From assembly GCA_964500895.1 (NCBI GenBank), contig CAZCQP010000013.1, forward strand, positions 1 through 59,253: a stretch of DNA of 59,253 bases, in the 5' to 3' direction. This document shows, piece by piece, positions 41,898-50,934 of this stretch. This stretch comes from CAZCQP01 sp964500895. GTDB taxonomy: Bacteria > Bacillota > Clostridia > Lachnospirales > JAISER01. The notes beneath the pieces are model-generated. The model was not told the origin of the DNA. It did not search any database and saw only the letters and a list, made by a program, of their open reading frames with translations. Position 1 is the stretch's first letter. Each line of letters opens with the position of its first letter. Both the position numbers and the translations under genes were made by a program.

Positions 41898-43694
41898 TTA
41901 TATGTTTGTTGTGCGTTCACATAGAAATTTCTCAATCACCGCCGCCATTGCAATACTGTCTGCGCAAGTTAGCTTGTAATTGCGCATATCCGGCTCCCCA
42001 ATGTTCTTAATAAAATCTGCAATCTCAAAGCGCATACCATAGCCTGGAAAAGGAGCAAAAAAGCTTTCGTTATCGTTTGGATTTTCATAGCAAACCTCAA
42101 AACCTTTGATTAACCACCAGGGCGATTTTACTAAAATATAACCCAAAGTGCCTGTAATCAGTAACTGCCCTTCACTCTTGACACCGATTCCTGTCTTCGC
42201 AGTGGCGATTGCGTGATCAAATTGGAAGTGTGCTTTAGCATAAATATCCACGCCATTCTTGCCATCAAATTTCTCGAATGACAACTGTTTATAATCATTT
42301 CCTAACAGCTTTATAATCGGCAAGAGTGGATAACTGGCAAGCTCCGTAAAACTTCCTCCCACAATAGGATCATACTCTCTAACATTCTCACCGGGCGTAA
42401 CAAGCTTGGTAAATGTCGCTTCAATATCATGAATTTTACCAATCCTTCCGCTTTTAACGGTTGCTATTAGATTCAAAAAACCGGGAGCATATGCCGTTTT
42501 TATGGCCTCCATAAGCACAAGCTTTTGTGAAGATGCCAAGTAGAGTAATTCTTCAGCTTCTGATTTTGCTAGTACTAGTGGCTTTTCGCAAAGAACGTGT
42601 TTTTCTGCTCCTAATGCCCGTTTTGTGTAATCATAGTGGGTGCCATGGGGCGTTGCAATATACACAGCATCAACATTCTCAAGAAATTGTTCGTAGCTTT
42701 CACTATATGCGTCAAGCTCAAACATCTGAGCAAATTTGCCCGCACTTGACTTATGGGGATTATACACGGCAATGGGATTTACTCCGCTTACAAATTTCAG
42801 CTCATCCATGGTTCGAGCAGCAATGCGACCTGTTCCGACTATTCCAAGCTTCACAATATCGTGATACATCAAGCGAAGTTCTGTACTCGAAACATGTTTT
42901 GTACGTTCCAGATACACCACTTCGCAATACTCTTTCAGATAATCAAATTTACCCTTCCAGTCAGAGCCAACGGTAAAAACACTAATCCCGTATTTTTGTA
43001 TGTCGGCAATCTTCTGGCTTTCGTTTTCTTCAACAATTACCTCATCTGCAATGCCAAAACTCCGAACGTTATCTATGCGCTTCATAAGCGAATCAACAAC
43101 ATTTAATTTTCCACGTTGCATATCGTATTGTTCAGTTGTTACGCCGACAATGAGATAGTCCCCTAAGGTTTTCGCACGTTCAAGCAACCGCTTATGTCCA
43201 TCGTGAAACAAGTCAAACGTGCCGTAAGTTATCACTTTTTTAATTTGTGAACTACCATCACCCTTTAGGATTCCCCTAAGTTTTGTTGAAGATACTTTTG
43301 TCGTGTATGGGAAGAACACCAGTTCAGCCCCAAGTTTGTTCAACTCTGGCTCCTCCCACGCCCACCCATCGCCTTTGTGGTCATCGCCCGTGAACATTGC
43401 ATCAAAATGATACTTGTTCCATGCCGTTATTTTATTAAGCAGTTCGTTCGTTGTTACATCCACTTCGTCCACATATTTACACGAACGGACAATTTCAAGC
43501 CGATCTCCCAGCGAAATGATAGGTGCTTTTTTCTTGATCGTAACGATGCACTCATCTGAAAGTACTCCAACAATCAAATAATCACACCGTTCTTTTGCTC
43601 GGCGCAACAAATTCAGATGTCCCACATGGAACATATCAAACGAACCGGAAATGTAGCCCACATGCCAATGTTTGTCTGTTTCGGAAGCTAACAT
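41898..43694 (-). CDS. Triple fusion: two cytidylyltransferase-like domains plus Gfo/Idh/MocA oxidoreductase
   Basis: 598 aa from ATG 43694 (GAGGTG 5 nt upstream, 1 nt after the upstream stop). Domain 1 (about 10-140): GSFDMFHVGHLNLLRRAK and SSTKLRG. Domain 2 (about 145-275): TYGTFDLFHDGHKRLLERAK and SSTELR. Both keep the HxGH nucleotide-transfer motif. Domain 3 (about 280-595): LGIVGTGRIAARTMDELKF, ATPHGTHYDYTKRAL and EKHVLCEKPL of the Gfo/Idh/MocA family. Domains 1 and 2 resemble glycerol-3-phosphate or phosphoethanolamine cytidylyltransferases. The protein could make a CDP-activated alcohol and oxidise or reduce the carbon skeleton. I do not know a characterised equivalent. Confidence 0.85.
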   Translation of the reverse strand: MLASETDKHWHVGYISGSFDMFHVGHLNLLRRAKERCDYLIVGVLSDECIVTIKKKAPIISLGDRLEIVRSCKYVDEVDVTTNELLNKITAWNKYHFDAMFTGDDHKGDGWAWEEPELNKLGAELVFFPYTTKVSSTKLRGILKGDGSSQIKKVITYGTFDLFHDGHKRLLERAKTLGDYLIVGVTTEQYDMQRGKLNVVDSLMKRIDNVRSFGIADEVIVEENESQKIADIQKYGISVFTVGSDWKGKFDYLKEYCEVVYLERTKHVSSTELRLMYHDIVKLGIVGTGRIAARTMDELKFVSGVNPIAVYNPHKSSAGKFAQMFELDAYSESYEQFLENVDAVYIATPHGTHYDYTKRALGAEKHVLCEKPLVLAKSEAEELLYLASSQKLVLMEAIKTAYAPGFLNLIATVKSGRIGKIHDIEATFTKLVTPGENVREYDPIVGGSFTELASYPLLPIIKLLGNDYKQLSFEKFDGKNGVDIYAKAHFQFDHAIATAKTGIGVKSEGQLLITGTLGYILVKSPWWLIKGFEVCYENPNDNESFFAPFPGYGMRFEIADFIKNIGEPDMRNYKLTCADSIAMAAVIEKFLCERTTNI

Positions 43695-43695
43695 A

Positions 43696-45012
43696 TCACA
43701 CCTCAAGTTTTGCTATTTGCGGAAATTTTAGTTCTGCAACCACATAATCAATTTCGTTTTTGAAATATAGCGTTGCAGGACTATTTTTTAATTTCTCGTT
43801 TAATTCGCTCACCACTTCCTTCTTCGTAGGAAAGATAAGCACGAGATCATCTACAGTCAGAGACTCGAAATCAGGGAGCTTAACACGATAACCGTCGCCG
43901 CTTTTATCCCACAATTCCGTTGGACAATATTGGCTTCCAACTAATTGGGGCAATATATACCATGCATTTTTCCCTAGCGCCCCGTATCCTATGATACGCT
44001 TAAATGTTTTAGGTTTCTTTAGATATTGATGCTCGATAGCTCTAAAAATCGTATCGTAACCCCAATTATCAAACGATGTAGAGCCAATTGTTATATCCGT
44101 ATCATATAGTTTATTTATCAATGCTACCGTTTGGCTTGCCAACGTACGGGACTGAGAACGCATGATTTGCGGTAACTGTTTGAACAACTCCAATTGATAC
44201 GACAAATTTGCCATATCAAGGTACCGCCTTTTCTCTGCTTCTTCAATGTTTAACCTTACAATTGCCCACTCGTACATACGTAAATAGTCATCATAGTACG
44301 CTTTAGCTTTGGCAAGGGAATCGAACCCAAACAAATCACTAGCGTACAAGTTGTATCTGTACAGCGGCACGTCAAAGAATTTAAGCTTTCCGCCAAACAT
44401 TGCAGGTGGCACCAGAATCAGCGGTTCGTAAGTCTTGCTTCGTTCTGTGCAGAAGTTTTCAATCATACCGCACTTACGCATATAACTTGTACGCATCATG
44501 TAAATCCACACAGTAGTAATTACCCTGCGAAATATATAATGCGTTAGCAAATTATCGCAGTCTTGTGGGAATGGATGCTTTGGGGGATTATTTACAACGG
44601 GTTTTCCATCAGTAACATGCACACTTCTATAATTGCAAGCAGCCCACTCGTAATCATGGTTTTCATCAAGCCAACTCGCCATCGTTGACACATACTGCGG
44701 TTCAATCTCATCGTCAGCATCAACGAGACAGAAGTAATCACCCGTCATATGAACTAATCCGGTATGCACTGCTTTACAACAACCGCCGTTTTCTTGGTCT
44801 ATAAACTTTACTTCTAAGCCACGCTTATCAATTTTTGGTAAATAACTTACAATTACATCACGTGTACCGTCTGTGGAGCCGTCATTTACAAGTACCAGTT
44901 CTATGTTGTCCCACTCTTGTGCAAGAACGCTTTCAAGCATTGCACCAATGTAATCTTTTTTGTTATAGCACGGTACAACTATACTGACCTTACCTTGTGC
45001 TTTACTTTGCAT
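43696..45012 (-). CDS. Family 2 glycosyltransferase with C-terminal Rossmann module
   Basis: 438 aa. GT-A fold: VSIVVPCYNKKDYIGAMLES (9-28), VLVNDGSTDGTRDVI, and the metal site CLVDADDEIEPQYV (about 95). The C-terminal ~100 residues carry the shared module (KRIIGYGALGKNAWYILPQL, ending EIDYVVAELKF). AAGGGG precedes the ATG. The stop lies 1 nt before the triple fusion start. Confidence 0.88.
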   Translation of the reverse strand: MQSKAQGKVSIVVPCYNKKDYIGAMLESVLAQEWDNIELVLVNDGSTDGTRDVIVSYLPKIDKRGLEVKFIDQENGGCCKAVHTGLVHMTGDYFCLVDADDEIEPQYVSTMASWLDENHDYEWAACNYRSVHVTDGKPVVNNPPKHPFPQDCDNLLTHYIFRRVITTVWIYMMRTSYMRKCGMIENFCTERSKTYEPLILVPPAMFGGKLKFFDVPLYRYNLYASDLFGFDSLAKAKAYYDDYLRMYEWAIVRLNIEEAEKRRYLDMANLSYQLELFKQLPQIMRSQSRTLASQTVALINKLYDTDITIGSTSFDNWGYDTIFRAIEHQYLKKPKTFKRIIGYGALGKNAWYILPQLVGSQYCPTELWDKSGDGYRVKLPDFESLTVDDLVLIFPTKKEVVSELNEKLKNSPATLYFKNEIDYVVAELKFPQIAKLEV

Positions 45013-45943
45013 ACTTTTTCCCCTTAAACTCGCTTATAAATAGCTCGTCCAAAAAGACGTAATAGTCCTTTATTCCCATTTTCTCAAGTTGCTCACCAAT
45101 TTCTTTATGCCATATGCTCACGACAATTAAAATGCTGTTTTCATCAAGTAACTGCACGATTTCAGCGGGATTACGAATCGGCACGTCAAACGCCGTTGTT
45201 CCCCATTTATTTTTATCATTGTCAAATGTGCATACAGTTTGTTGGCGTAATCCAAAATTATTTAACCAAATCCGTAAACTGTCAGCCGCACCGAAAAGAT
45301 AAATTTTCTTTTCTTTTGCCGCATGAAGCCAACCGGTGTAACGTTTGACATACACTGAATAATCCGTTTCTGTATCAAAAAACCAATAATGCATTTTTAC
45401 GTGTTCCGCACCACTTGGCCAATTCCAATAGCCATAGAGCAAGTCAAGAATTTTTCTGGCCTTATTTGGCACATTAATCTCTAAATGTTCAAACTTCATT
45501 TTACGGCAAGGCTCATAATACGCTTTGGGTATTGTAAAGTCTGATAAAAAGTAAAATCCAGTGTCTTCTATTTCATCAAGGGGCAATATGTCTATGCAAA
45601 TGCCGTGATGGCCTCCTCTTTTTAAAATATCGTGTAGTGGCTTATCAAAGGCGGTCGTTCCGTTTTTAAACAGTTTCATTATAGAAGAACGTCCTCTATC
45701 CAGCGGGGTTTGCAAATAATACGATTCATCAAACCATTCTTTGTGGGGCATTAGCTTGTTAAAGTCCTCGGTTGGCATAACCACATCAATGTCATCATCC
45801 CATAAAAGGAAACCGCCGTCACGAACAGCACCCAGCAACGTACCATGGGACGCATACCACGTGAGATTTTCACGCTCGCAAACATTGATGAATTGTTCCA
45901 ATAAATCAAGCTCAATTTTGCGTAATCTTTCTATTTTATCCAT
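45002..45943 (-). CDS. LicD family phosphotransferase with C-terminal Rossmann module
   Basis: 313 aa from ATG 45943 (GGAGG 9 nt upstream). LicD core: SHGTLLGAVRDGGFLLWDDD and IDVVMPTEDF (about 35-65), the nucleotidyltransferase-fold signature. LicD proteins transfer phosphocholine, phosphoribitol or similar groups from a CDP donor to a sugar. The C-terminal ~100 residues (KKIYLFGAADSLRIWLNNFG, FDNDKNKWG, ILIVVSIWHKEIGEQL) are the shared module. Overlaps the GT2 gene by 11 nt and the preceding gene by 8 nt, so translation is coupled. Confidence 0.85.
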   Translation of the reverse strand: MDKIERLRKIELDLLEQFINVCERENLTWYASHGTLLGAVRDGGFLLWDDDIDVVMPTEDFNKLMPHKEWFDESYYLQTPLDRGRSSIMKLFKNGTTAFDKPLHDILKRGGHHGICIDILPLDEIEDTGFYFLSDFTIPKAYYEPCRKMKFEHLEINVPNKARKILDLLYGYWNWPSGAEHVKMHYWFFDTETDYSVYVKRYTGWLHAAKEKKIYLFGAADSLRIWLNNFGLRQQTVCTFDNDKNKWGTTAFDVPIRNPAEIVQLLDENSILIVVSIWHKEIGEQLEKMGIKDYYVFLDELFISEFKGKKYAK

Positions 45944-47633
45944 TGACAAGTTCCTCCAGTGTCATAACGGGACAACGTGCCGTTTTTCTAAGTTCTTCCG
46001 CAATAAGCATGCCATCTTTTGCAGGCGTAACAATAATTACATCTATCTCAGCGTCATCGGATATTTCCTTAATATTAGAGAATAACGGAATGCCCCGCAC
46101 AATTGGTTTTGCTTTGTCAATAATACAGGCCACATCCATAGCATTCATTTCTAACACTTGCCTAAGCATTTTGCCACGAATGCCATACCCATACACGGCA
46201 GGGTGGGAAACATTCATCGTTTTGAGGCAATCAGCAGCAACGCACATTTTGCTAAATCTTGCCCTTGTTGCCGCCAATTCACCGTTTCTCTCCGCCAACC
46301 TTTCATCTGCATGTTCCCTAACCCGTTTCGTAGCTCTTTCTAATGGAGCGGTGTTCGCAGTATTAAACACAAATTCACTGGTTCTCTTATCTGCAACTTC
46401 AGCCAACTGATCCCATTTTTCGCTTAATCTATATCTTTCCTTCAATTTTGCAATCCAATCATTCGTCCGTGAATCATTTTGGAATTCGTACGAGTATATG
46501 AGTGCGTAAATTGCACGGACAAGTGCCACATCTGGGTCAATGTTTTCCCAACAGTATTCTTGGTCGAAAAATATCAGCTCATTTTTAGTTTCATCGTAGA
46601 AACAATTAGCCGGCACCATTTCCCAGTAGCACTTACCGCCACGCGACGATTTAGCGATTTCATCCCTCAATCGGTCAAAAAGACCGAATAACTCTGTCTC
46701 ATCAAATGTTTTCTCAACCAACTTTTGTGCCATGTAATCCCACAAAGTAGGGATGTCGAGGCGTTTCATAATCAGCGCATTGCCATTTAACGTAACAGGA
46801 AGAGCGTTCACGCCCATTTTCAGAAGTTCTGTGTGGTTATCGCTCATGCGCTTGAGCTGTTCTACACCTTCAGGGAATATGGCTTGTTTCCGTGCCGTAC
46901 CGTCATTATGAACAGTAGTAAGAAAAGCTTTGCTATGTTCCCGATATGCCGTTACTGCTGCAAAATCAACGCCACACGCTTGATCGGTGGGGCATACCCT
47001 CGCTTCAACCAAATATGCATTACATAAAAACTCAAATGCACCGTTTCTAATAACCTCGCTCCACATCCAACGCTCGTCAAATTCGCTTGTATAATCCCAT
47101 TCTGCGTATATAGGTTTGCGCATATTCAAAAATTGGTTTGGCATATAATCTTGAGAGTAAATTTCTCTTGCAAACCAATGGTCGGCGGTAGGGAAATACC
47201 ACTTTTGCCCTTTGAACCCCGCCTGATTCAACATGATTTCTACACTCCGCTTACTCGCCCCCTCCCAAAAGGTAAAGGGCAAATCTGTGCGTGGGTTTCT
47301 CTTCCCGGAAAAAAAACGCAAACCAAATGGATTTTCAAAGGCAAGCAGCAATCGTCCGTGGGGATTTAAATATGCGTGGTATTGCCTAAGTAATTCTGTT
47401 GTTATTTTTTGCGGGTCAATGCAAACAACATAATTAAATTTATTTTCGCCGCCGTAACTTTCTGAGAATGATGTAACTTCCTTGCAGCGTGAAACTAACA
47501 AATGGGTTAGGGCACCACCAGAGCACTCCAAAACAGTAGCGTCACAGGCAAAAGGATACCAGTTCAGTATGCCCTCACGCATAGGCGTAGAAAAATAAAA
47601 ATCTCTTAAAAAATGTGAAGCAATATTCGGCAT
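45936..47633 (-). CDS. Methyltransferase-like plus kinase-like protein with coiled coil and Rossmann module
   Basis: 565 aa from ATG 47633 (GAGG 8 nt upstream). The N-terminal ~170 residues look like a degenerate methyltransferase (VLECSGGALTHLLVSRC, YLNPHGRLLLAFENPFGLRF). The middle (about 225-400) has LIMKRLDIPTLWDYM, then MVPANCFYDETKNELIFFDQ, recalling the N...D-x-E active site of aminoglycoside/choline-kinase-like folds. A basic helical stretch (about 430-475, ATKRVREHADERLAERNGEL) precedes the C-terminal shared module (AVYGYGIRGKMLRQVLEMNA). A kinase-methyltransferase that caps a growing chain is possible; this is inference. Confidence 0.65.
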   Translation of the reverse strand: MPNIASHFLRDFYFSTPMREGILNWYPFACDATVLECSGGALTHLLVSRCKEVTSFSESYGGENKFNYVVCIDPQKITTELLRQYHAYLNPHGRLLLAFENPFGLRFFSGKRNPRTDLPFTFWEGASKRSVEIMLNQAGFKGQKWYFPTADHWFAREIYSQDYMPNQFLNMRKPIYAEWDYTSEFDERWMWSEVIRNGAFEFLCNAYLVEARVCPTDQACGVDFAAVTAYREHSKAFLTTVHNDGTARKQAIFPEGVEQLKRMSDNHTELLKMGVNALPVTLNGNALIMKRLDIPTLWDYMAQKLVEKTFDETELFGLFDRLRDEIAKSSRGGKCYWEMVPANCFYDETKNELIFFDQEYCWENIDPDVALVRAIYALIYSYEFQNDSRTNDWIAKLKERYRLSEKWDQLAEVADKRTSEFVFNTANTAPLERATKRVREHADERLAERNGELAATRARFSKMCVAADCLKTMNVSHPAVYGYGIRGKMLRQVLEMNAMDVACIIDKAKPIVRGIPLFSNIKEISDDAEIDVIIVTPAKDGMLIAEELRKTARCPVMTLEELVNG

Positions 47634-47707
47634 CGTATCATCCTCATATAATTGCATTTGTTACTACATGACATGATCAGGCCACGCATTTTGCGAGTTT
47701 AGATATT

Positions 47708-48421
47708 TCAGTTCTGCTTATATTTAATCAAGTCATTCACAATAACTGCATCAACGGCATGTTCTCTTGCAAATGCGAAATCATCACCATGATCAACCGT
47801 CCAAACGTGAACCTTGACACCACGCTTGTGACAATCCTCAATTAAACCCGGATACTGCATCTGCTGAACGCTAGGGTGAAGTGCATACGCCCCCACTTTC
47901 TCACACTGCTCGCCTGTGACGATTATCCCGCCTCCGCAAAGCAATGCAGTTTTTGCAGCTGACTCATATTCCTTAGCTTTTTTTACAGAATAATGATTAA
48001 ATGACGAGTACAATACACGGTCTGATAAACCATATTTGTTCACAATATCAATCGTTTTGCGTTCAATGCCATCATAATAAATGATTCCCGTTTTCAGTTC
48101 AATGTTTAACAGTAGCCCAGTTGATTTAAAAAGTTGCAAGACCTCATCAAGCGTGGGGATTTCCATAAACTTGGGCTCACTTATTCCACGCTTATTGAAG
48201 TTGAACTTCTTCAGTTCTGCAAGCGTGTAGCCTTTAACGTAACCTGTGCCATCGCTCACTCGGTCAATTTTCTCGTCATGAACGACCACAACTTGGCCGT
48301 CTTTGGTAAGTTGTACATCAAACTCAATGCCATCCGCACCAAGCTCGATTGATTTTTCAAAACTGTAGATCGTATTCTCAGGAGCATAATGATACGCACC
48401 GCGATGTCCCCATACTTGCAT
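47708..48421 (-). CDS. Glycerophosphodiester phosphodiesterase family protein
   Basis: 237 aa from ATG 48421, which overlaps the upstream stop (TAATG); GGAG lies 8 nt before. GDPD signatures: WGHRGAYHYAPENTIYSFEK (4-23), the acidic metal ligands in GADGIEFDVQLTKDG, VVVHDEKIDRVSDGTG, and LNIELKTG. No signal peptide, so cytoplasmic. It could release glycerol-3-phosphate or an alcohol phosphate for the CDP-activating enzymes, or remodel a phosphodiester-linked polymer. Confidence 0.9.
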   Translation of the reverse strand: MQVWGHRGAYHYAPENTIYSFEKSIELGADGIEFDVQLTKDGQVVVVHDEKIDRVSDGTGYVKGYTLAELKKFNFNKRGISEPKFMEIPTLDEVLQLFKSTGLLLNIELKTGIIYYDGIERKTIDIVNKYGLSDRVLYSSFNHYSVKKAKEYESAAKTALLCGGGIIVTGEQCEKVGAYALHPSVQQMQYPGLIEDCHKRGVKVHVWTVDHGDDFAFAREHAVDAVIVNDLIKYKQN

Positions 48422-49413
48422 TACGCCCACTCCGCCTTTCCTTCACGCATCACACGGTCTTGCCCTGCGCCGAAACGTGTGAAATATATCGTCTTTCTCG
48501 CTGTATTTATCGTAATAATATCAAAACTATCCTGTGTTCGCTCACCTAATTTGCGATACGGCACAACGGCACCTTCGGGCTTGTGTTCGAGAAAATACTC
48601 ACACTTCGCACAATTAATCGAAATAATTGGGAATTGTTCATTGTTATACAAATGATCGCAATGGTTATGCCCGTTGATAAATGCCAGAATCTTACTCGAA
48701 TATTTATTCAGCACTTCCATCATTGCCGCACTGTTTCGCAATTCTTTTACCCAAACCTGTAATTGCGCAAGCGGCGGCAGGTGTGAGAAAATTATAGCAC
48801 TCCAATTTTGCGGCATTTGTTCAAAGGTTTGGTGGAGCCACTGTACACATTCAGATGAAAAACCATATCTTAATTGCTCATTCACATCATAAGAATCAAT
48901 GAAAATTAATCTTAGCTTTTGTTGTTCATAATCAATATAATATTGCAAACCTCTGCCTTGCAGATATAGCTCCCGTTGCTCTTCTTGCGTCAATCGATCA
49001 GGGTTGTTTTTAAAGTAGTTGCAATCGTGGTTACCAAGCGTCGCATAGCAATCAAGACCTATATTCTTAAAGTCATTGAATATATCAGTAACAAAGTTAC
49101 TGGTACGTTCACGGCTAACCATCCCATCTGTGAAATCGCCAAGGTGTATTGCGCCATTTAACTTGATATTTTTGCTTAATCCACCTAAAGCTTCTTTGGT
49201 GTCCTGCCAAGTGCCGTTGATTGTATAGTGGCTGTCAGTCAAAAGCACAAATGAAAGGGAATCATCAGAAATATGACTACTTGCACGTTGTGATACATTT
49301 TGCACTTCATCGTTCAACCATTCAGACGTACCATTTGATGTTTTCCATGGTTCCCAAACTTGGTCTGGTGCATAAGCATATGTGTATATCCAGTTGTCAT
49401 TGGGACCAGTCAT
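48421..49413 (-). CDS. Metallophosphoesterase
   Basis: 330 aa. The five calcineurin-type motifs are present: LTDSHY (about 57), HLGDFTDG (about 90), GNHD (about 122), SHLPP (about 195) and NGHNHCDH (about 232). No signal peptide or membrane segment is seen. The first ~50 residues are Trp/Asn-rich and unusual. Coupled to the GDPD gene by a 1-nt overlap, which suggests the two hydrolases act in sequence on a phosphodiester and its phosphomonoester product. Confidence 0.88.
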   Translation of the reverse strand: MTGPNDNWIYTYAYAPDQVWEPWKTSNGTSEWLNDEVQNVSQRASSHISDDSLSFVLLTDSHYTINGTWQDTKEALGGLSKNIKLNGAIHLGDFTDGMVSRERTSNFVTDIFNDFKNIGLDCYATLGNHDCNYFKNNPDRLTQEEQRELYLQGRGLQYYIDYEQQKLRLIFIDSYDVNEQLRYGFSSECVQWLHQTFEQMPQNWSAIIFSHLPPLAQLQVWVKELRNSAAMMEVLNKYSSKILAFINGHNHCDHLYNNEQFPIISINCAKCEYFLEHKPEGAVVPYRKLGERTQDSFDIITINTARKTIYFTRFGAGQDRVMREGKAEWA

Positions 49414-50109
49414 TTATTTGTCACTCCTCAATATCGCCTTGAATATCTCAATATCCTCATTTGTTGTAATCTTAAAGTTCTTTTCAGATCCTGCCGATAA
49501 GTGAAGATTTTCTCCTAAATCCACCATAAGGGTACTTGTCGCCACAGAATTTGTTATACCACGCTCTCTAGCCTTTTGGTGGGCCCAAAGTAATTTATCA
49601 AGTCTGAAGGTGTGCGGATTCTGTGCTTTAACAAGCGTCTCGCGGGGAACGTGAGAATTTGCTACAGTTGGCTTGCCAACCCGCAACATAGCATCATTGC
49701 ACGCCACCGCCGCCACTGCTCCACCAAATTCTTTACAAATACGAATGGAATCAGATATAACTTCGGCCGAAACAAGCGGACGATTCGCCTCATGTATGAT
49801 CACAATATCATCATAACTACACCTTGCTGACATATCTGTAATGCCATTAAATATTGAATCTTGCCCATTTTCGCCGCCTAACACCACGCTTGCAAGTTTG
49901 CTGATACCAAACTGTAAGCAGTACGTCCGCAAAAACTCCTGCCATCCATCAAGGCACACCACCGTAATTGAATCGACTTCATGATGTTTCTGAAACGCTT
50001 CCAGCGTATATATAATGATAGGCTTGTCTAATACATTTAAAAACTGCTTGGGAACTTTATTACCCGTTCGCTCACCAACACCACCGGCAATAATCAATGC
50101 ATTTACCAC
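49414..50109 (-). CDS. IspD/TarI-like cytidylyltransferase
   Basis: 231 aa, GTG start. ALIIAGGVGERTGNKVPKQF (4-23) is the CTP-binding signature of the IspD/TarI family, followed by LGGENGQDSIFNGI and IIHEANRPLVSAEVI. In TarI and in capsule loci such enzymes make CDP-ribitol or a CDP-linked polyol. Next to LicD genes, the likely role is CDP-donor synthesis rather than isoprenoid synthesis. The usual IspD motif VxxHDAxRP is changed to IIHEANRP. No TarJ-like reductase is next to it. Confidence 0.85.
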   Translation of the reverse strand: MVNALIIAGGVGERTGNKVPKQFLNVLDKPIIIYTLEAFQKHHEVDSITVVCLDGWQEFLRTYCLQFGISKLASVVLGGENGQDSIFNGITDMSARCSYDDIVIIHEANRPLVSAEVISDSIRICKEFGGAVAAVACNDAMLRVGKPTVANSHVPRETLVKAQNPHTFRLDKLLWAHQKARERGITNSVATSTLMVDLGENLHLSAGSEKNFKITTNEDIEIFKAILRSDK

Positions 50110-50115
50110 TTCATA

Positions 50116-50934
50116 TCACACCCCCTCAATTTCCGATGGGAATTGAAGCACCGCAGCAGGATGCCAGTGCCGTTTTTCGGGCGGTGGCATCTGCATATAA
50201 TCACCGTATTTATATTTCAAGTATTCATGCCTATGTTTCATAGCAAGAAACATGCATCCCTCGAATTCGACATCTTCATATTCTTCATAATACTGAGCCA
50301 ACGTACCTAAATGCTTATCTTTAGGCGGTGGAAACGTAAGCGCACGGCAGTACATCGACTTTTTTACTTTTGTAAGTTTGTTTAACCAACGAAAGGCCAA
50401 GCGACGCGGTATCATACTTAACCATTCATATATTACTTTCTTAACTCTGCTTTTAGTAACAACTTTTCCGCTTTCGGCGTACAGTATCTTTCTCACTACA
50501 AAACAGCAGAAGCAATGTGCCAATCTGAGCAGATAAAACTGCGGAACATAGTCGTTCGGAAATATATCGATGAAAATGCCCGTCCGCATTTTCATATGCT
50601 CTTGCCCGACACGTATAAATTCACTGTCTTTGCGCCTAATTCTGCCATAACCCCATGGATAATCAGGATCGGTTGTGTTATCTTGAAAGAAGAATCTGTT
50701 TGCATCCAACTCTGTCCCACATAACTTGAGAAACCTATTGTACGCATCACGCCGCATGGATATATCCGCATCATCATCCCACGGAATGAACCCTCCATGG
50801 CGCACTGCACCAAGCAAGGTGCCTCCGCTCAGCGTATATTCAATATTGTGTTTTCGGCAAATTCGATCAAGCTCAACTAATAATTCAAGCAAAACCGATT
50901 GCAGTTTTTTGAGTTTATCATCATCCAGAGTCAT
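50116..50934 (-). CDS. LicD family phosphotransferase
   Basis: 272 aa. LicD core YTLSGGTLLGAVRHGGFIPW and DDDADISMRRDAYNRF (about 32-68); the C-terminal KYGDYMQMPPPEKRHWHP is typical. It lacks the Rossmann module. Closely related to the LicD at 54155, and probably duplicated. Overlaps the acetyltransferase gene by 4 nt (ATGA), so the two are coupled. Confidence 0.9.
   Translation of the reverse strand: MTLDDDKLKKLQSVLLELLVELDRICRKHNIEYTLSGGTLLGAVRHGGFIPWDDDADISMRRDAYNRFLKLCGTELDANRFFFQDNTTDPDYPWGYGRIRRKDSEFIRVGQEHMKMRTGIFIDIFPNDYVPQFYLLRLAHCFCCFVVRKILYAESGKVVTKSRVKKVIYEWLSMIPRRLAFRWLNKLTKVKKSMYCRALTFPPPKDKHLGTLAQYYEEYEDVEFEGCMFLAMKHRHEYLKYKYGDYMQMPPPEKRHWHPAAVLQFPSEIEGV

Noticed and set aside
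49414..50109. IspD of isoprenoid synthesis
   Set aside because: The family motif fits, but the gene is embedded between LicD and phosphoesterase genes and has a changed active-site motif. A CDP-polyol role is more likely.
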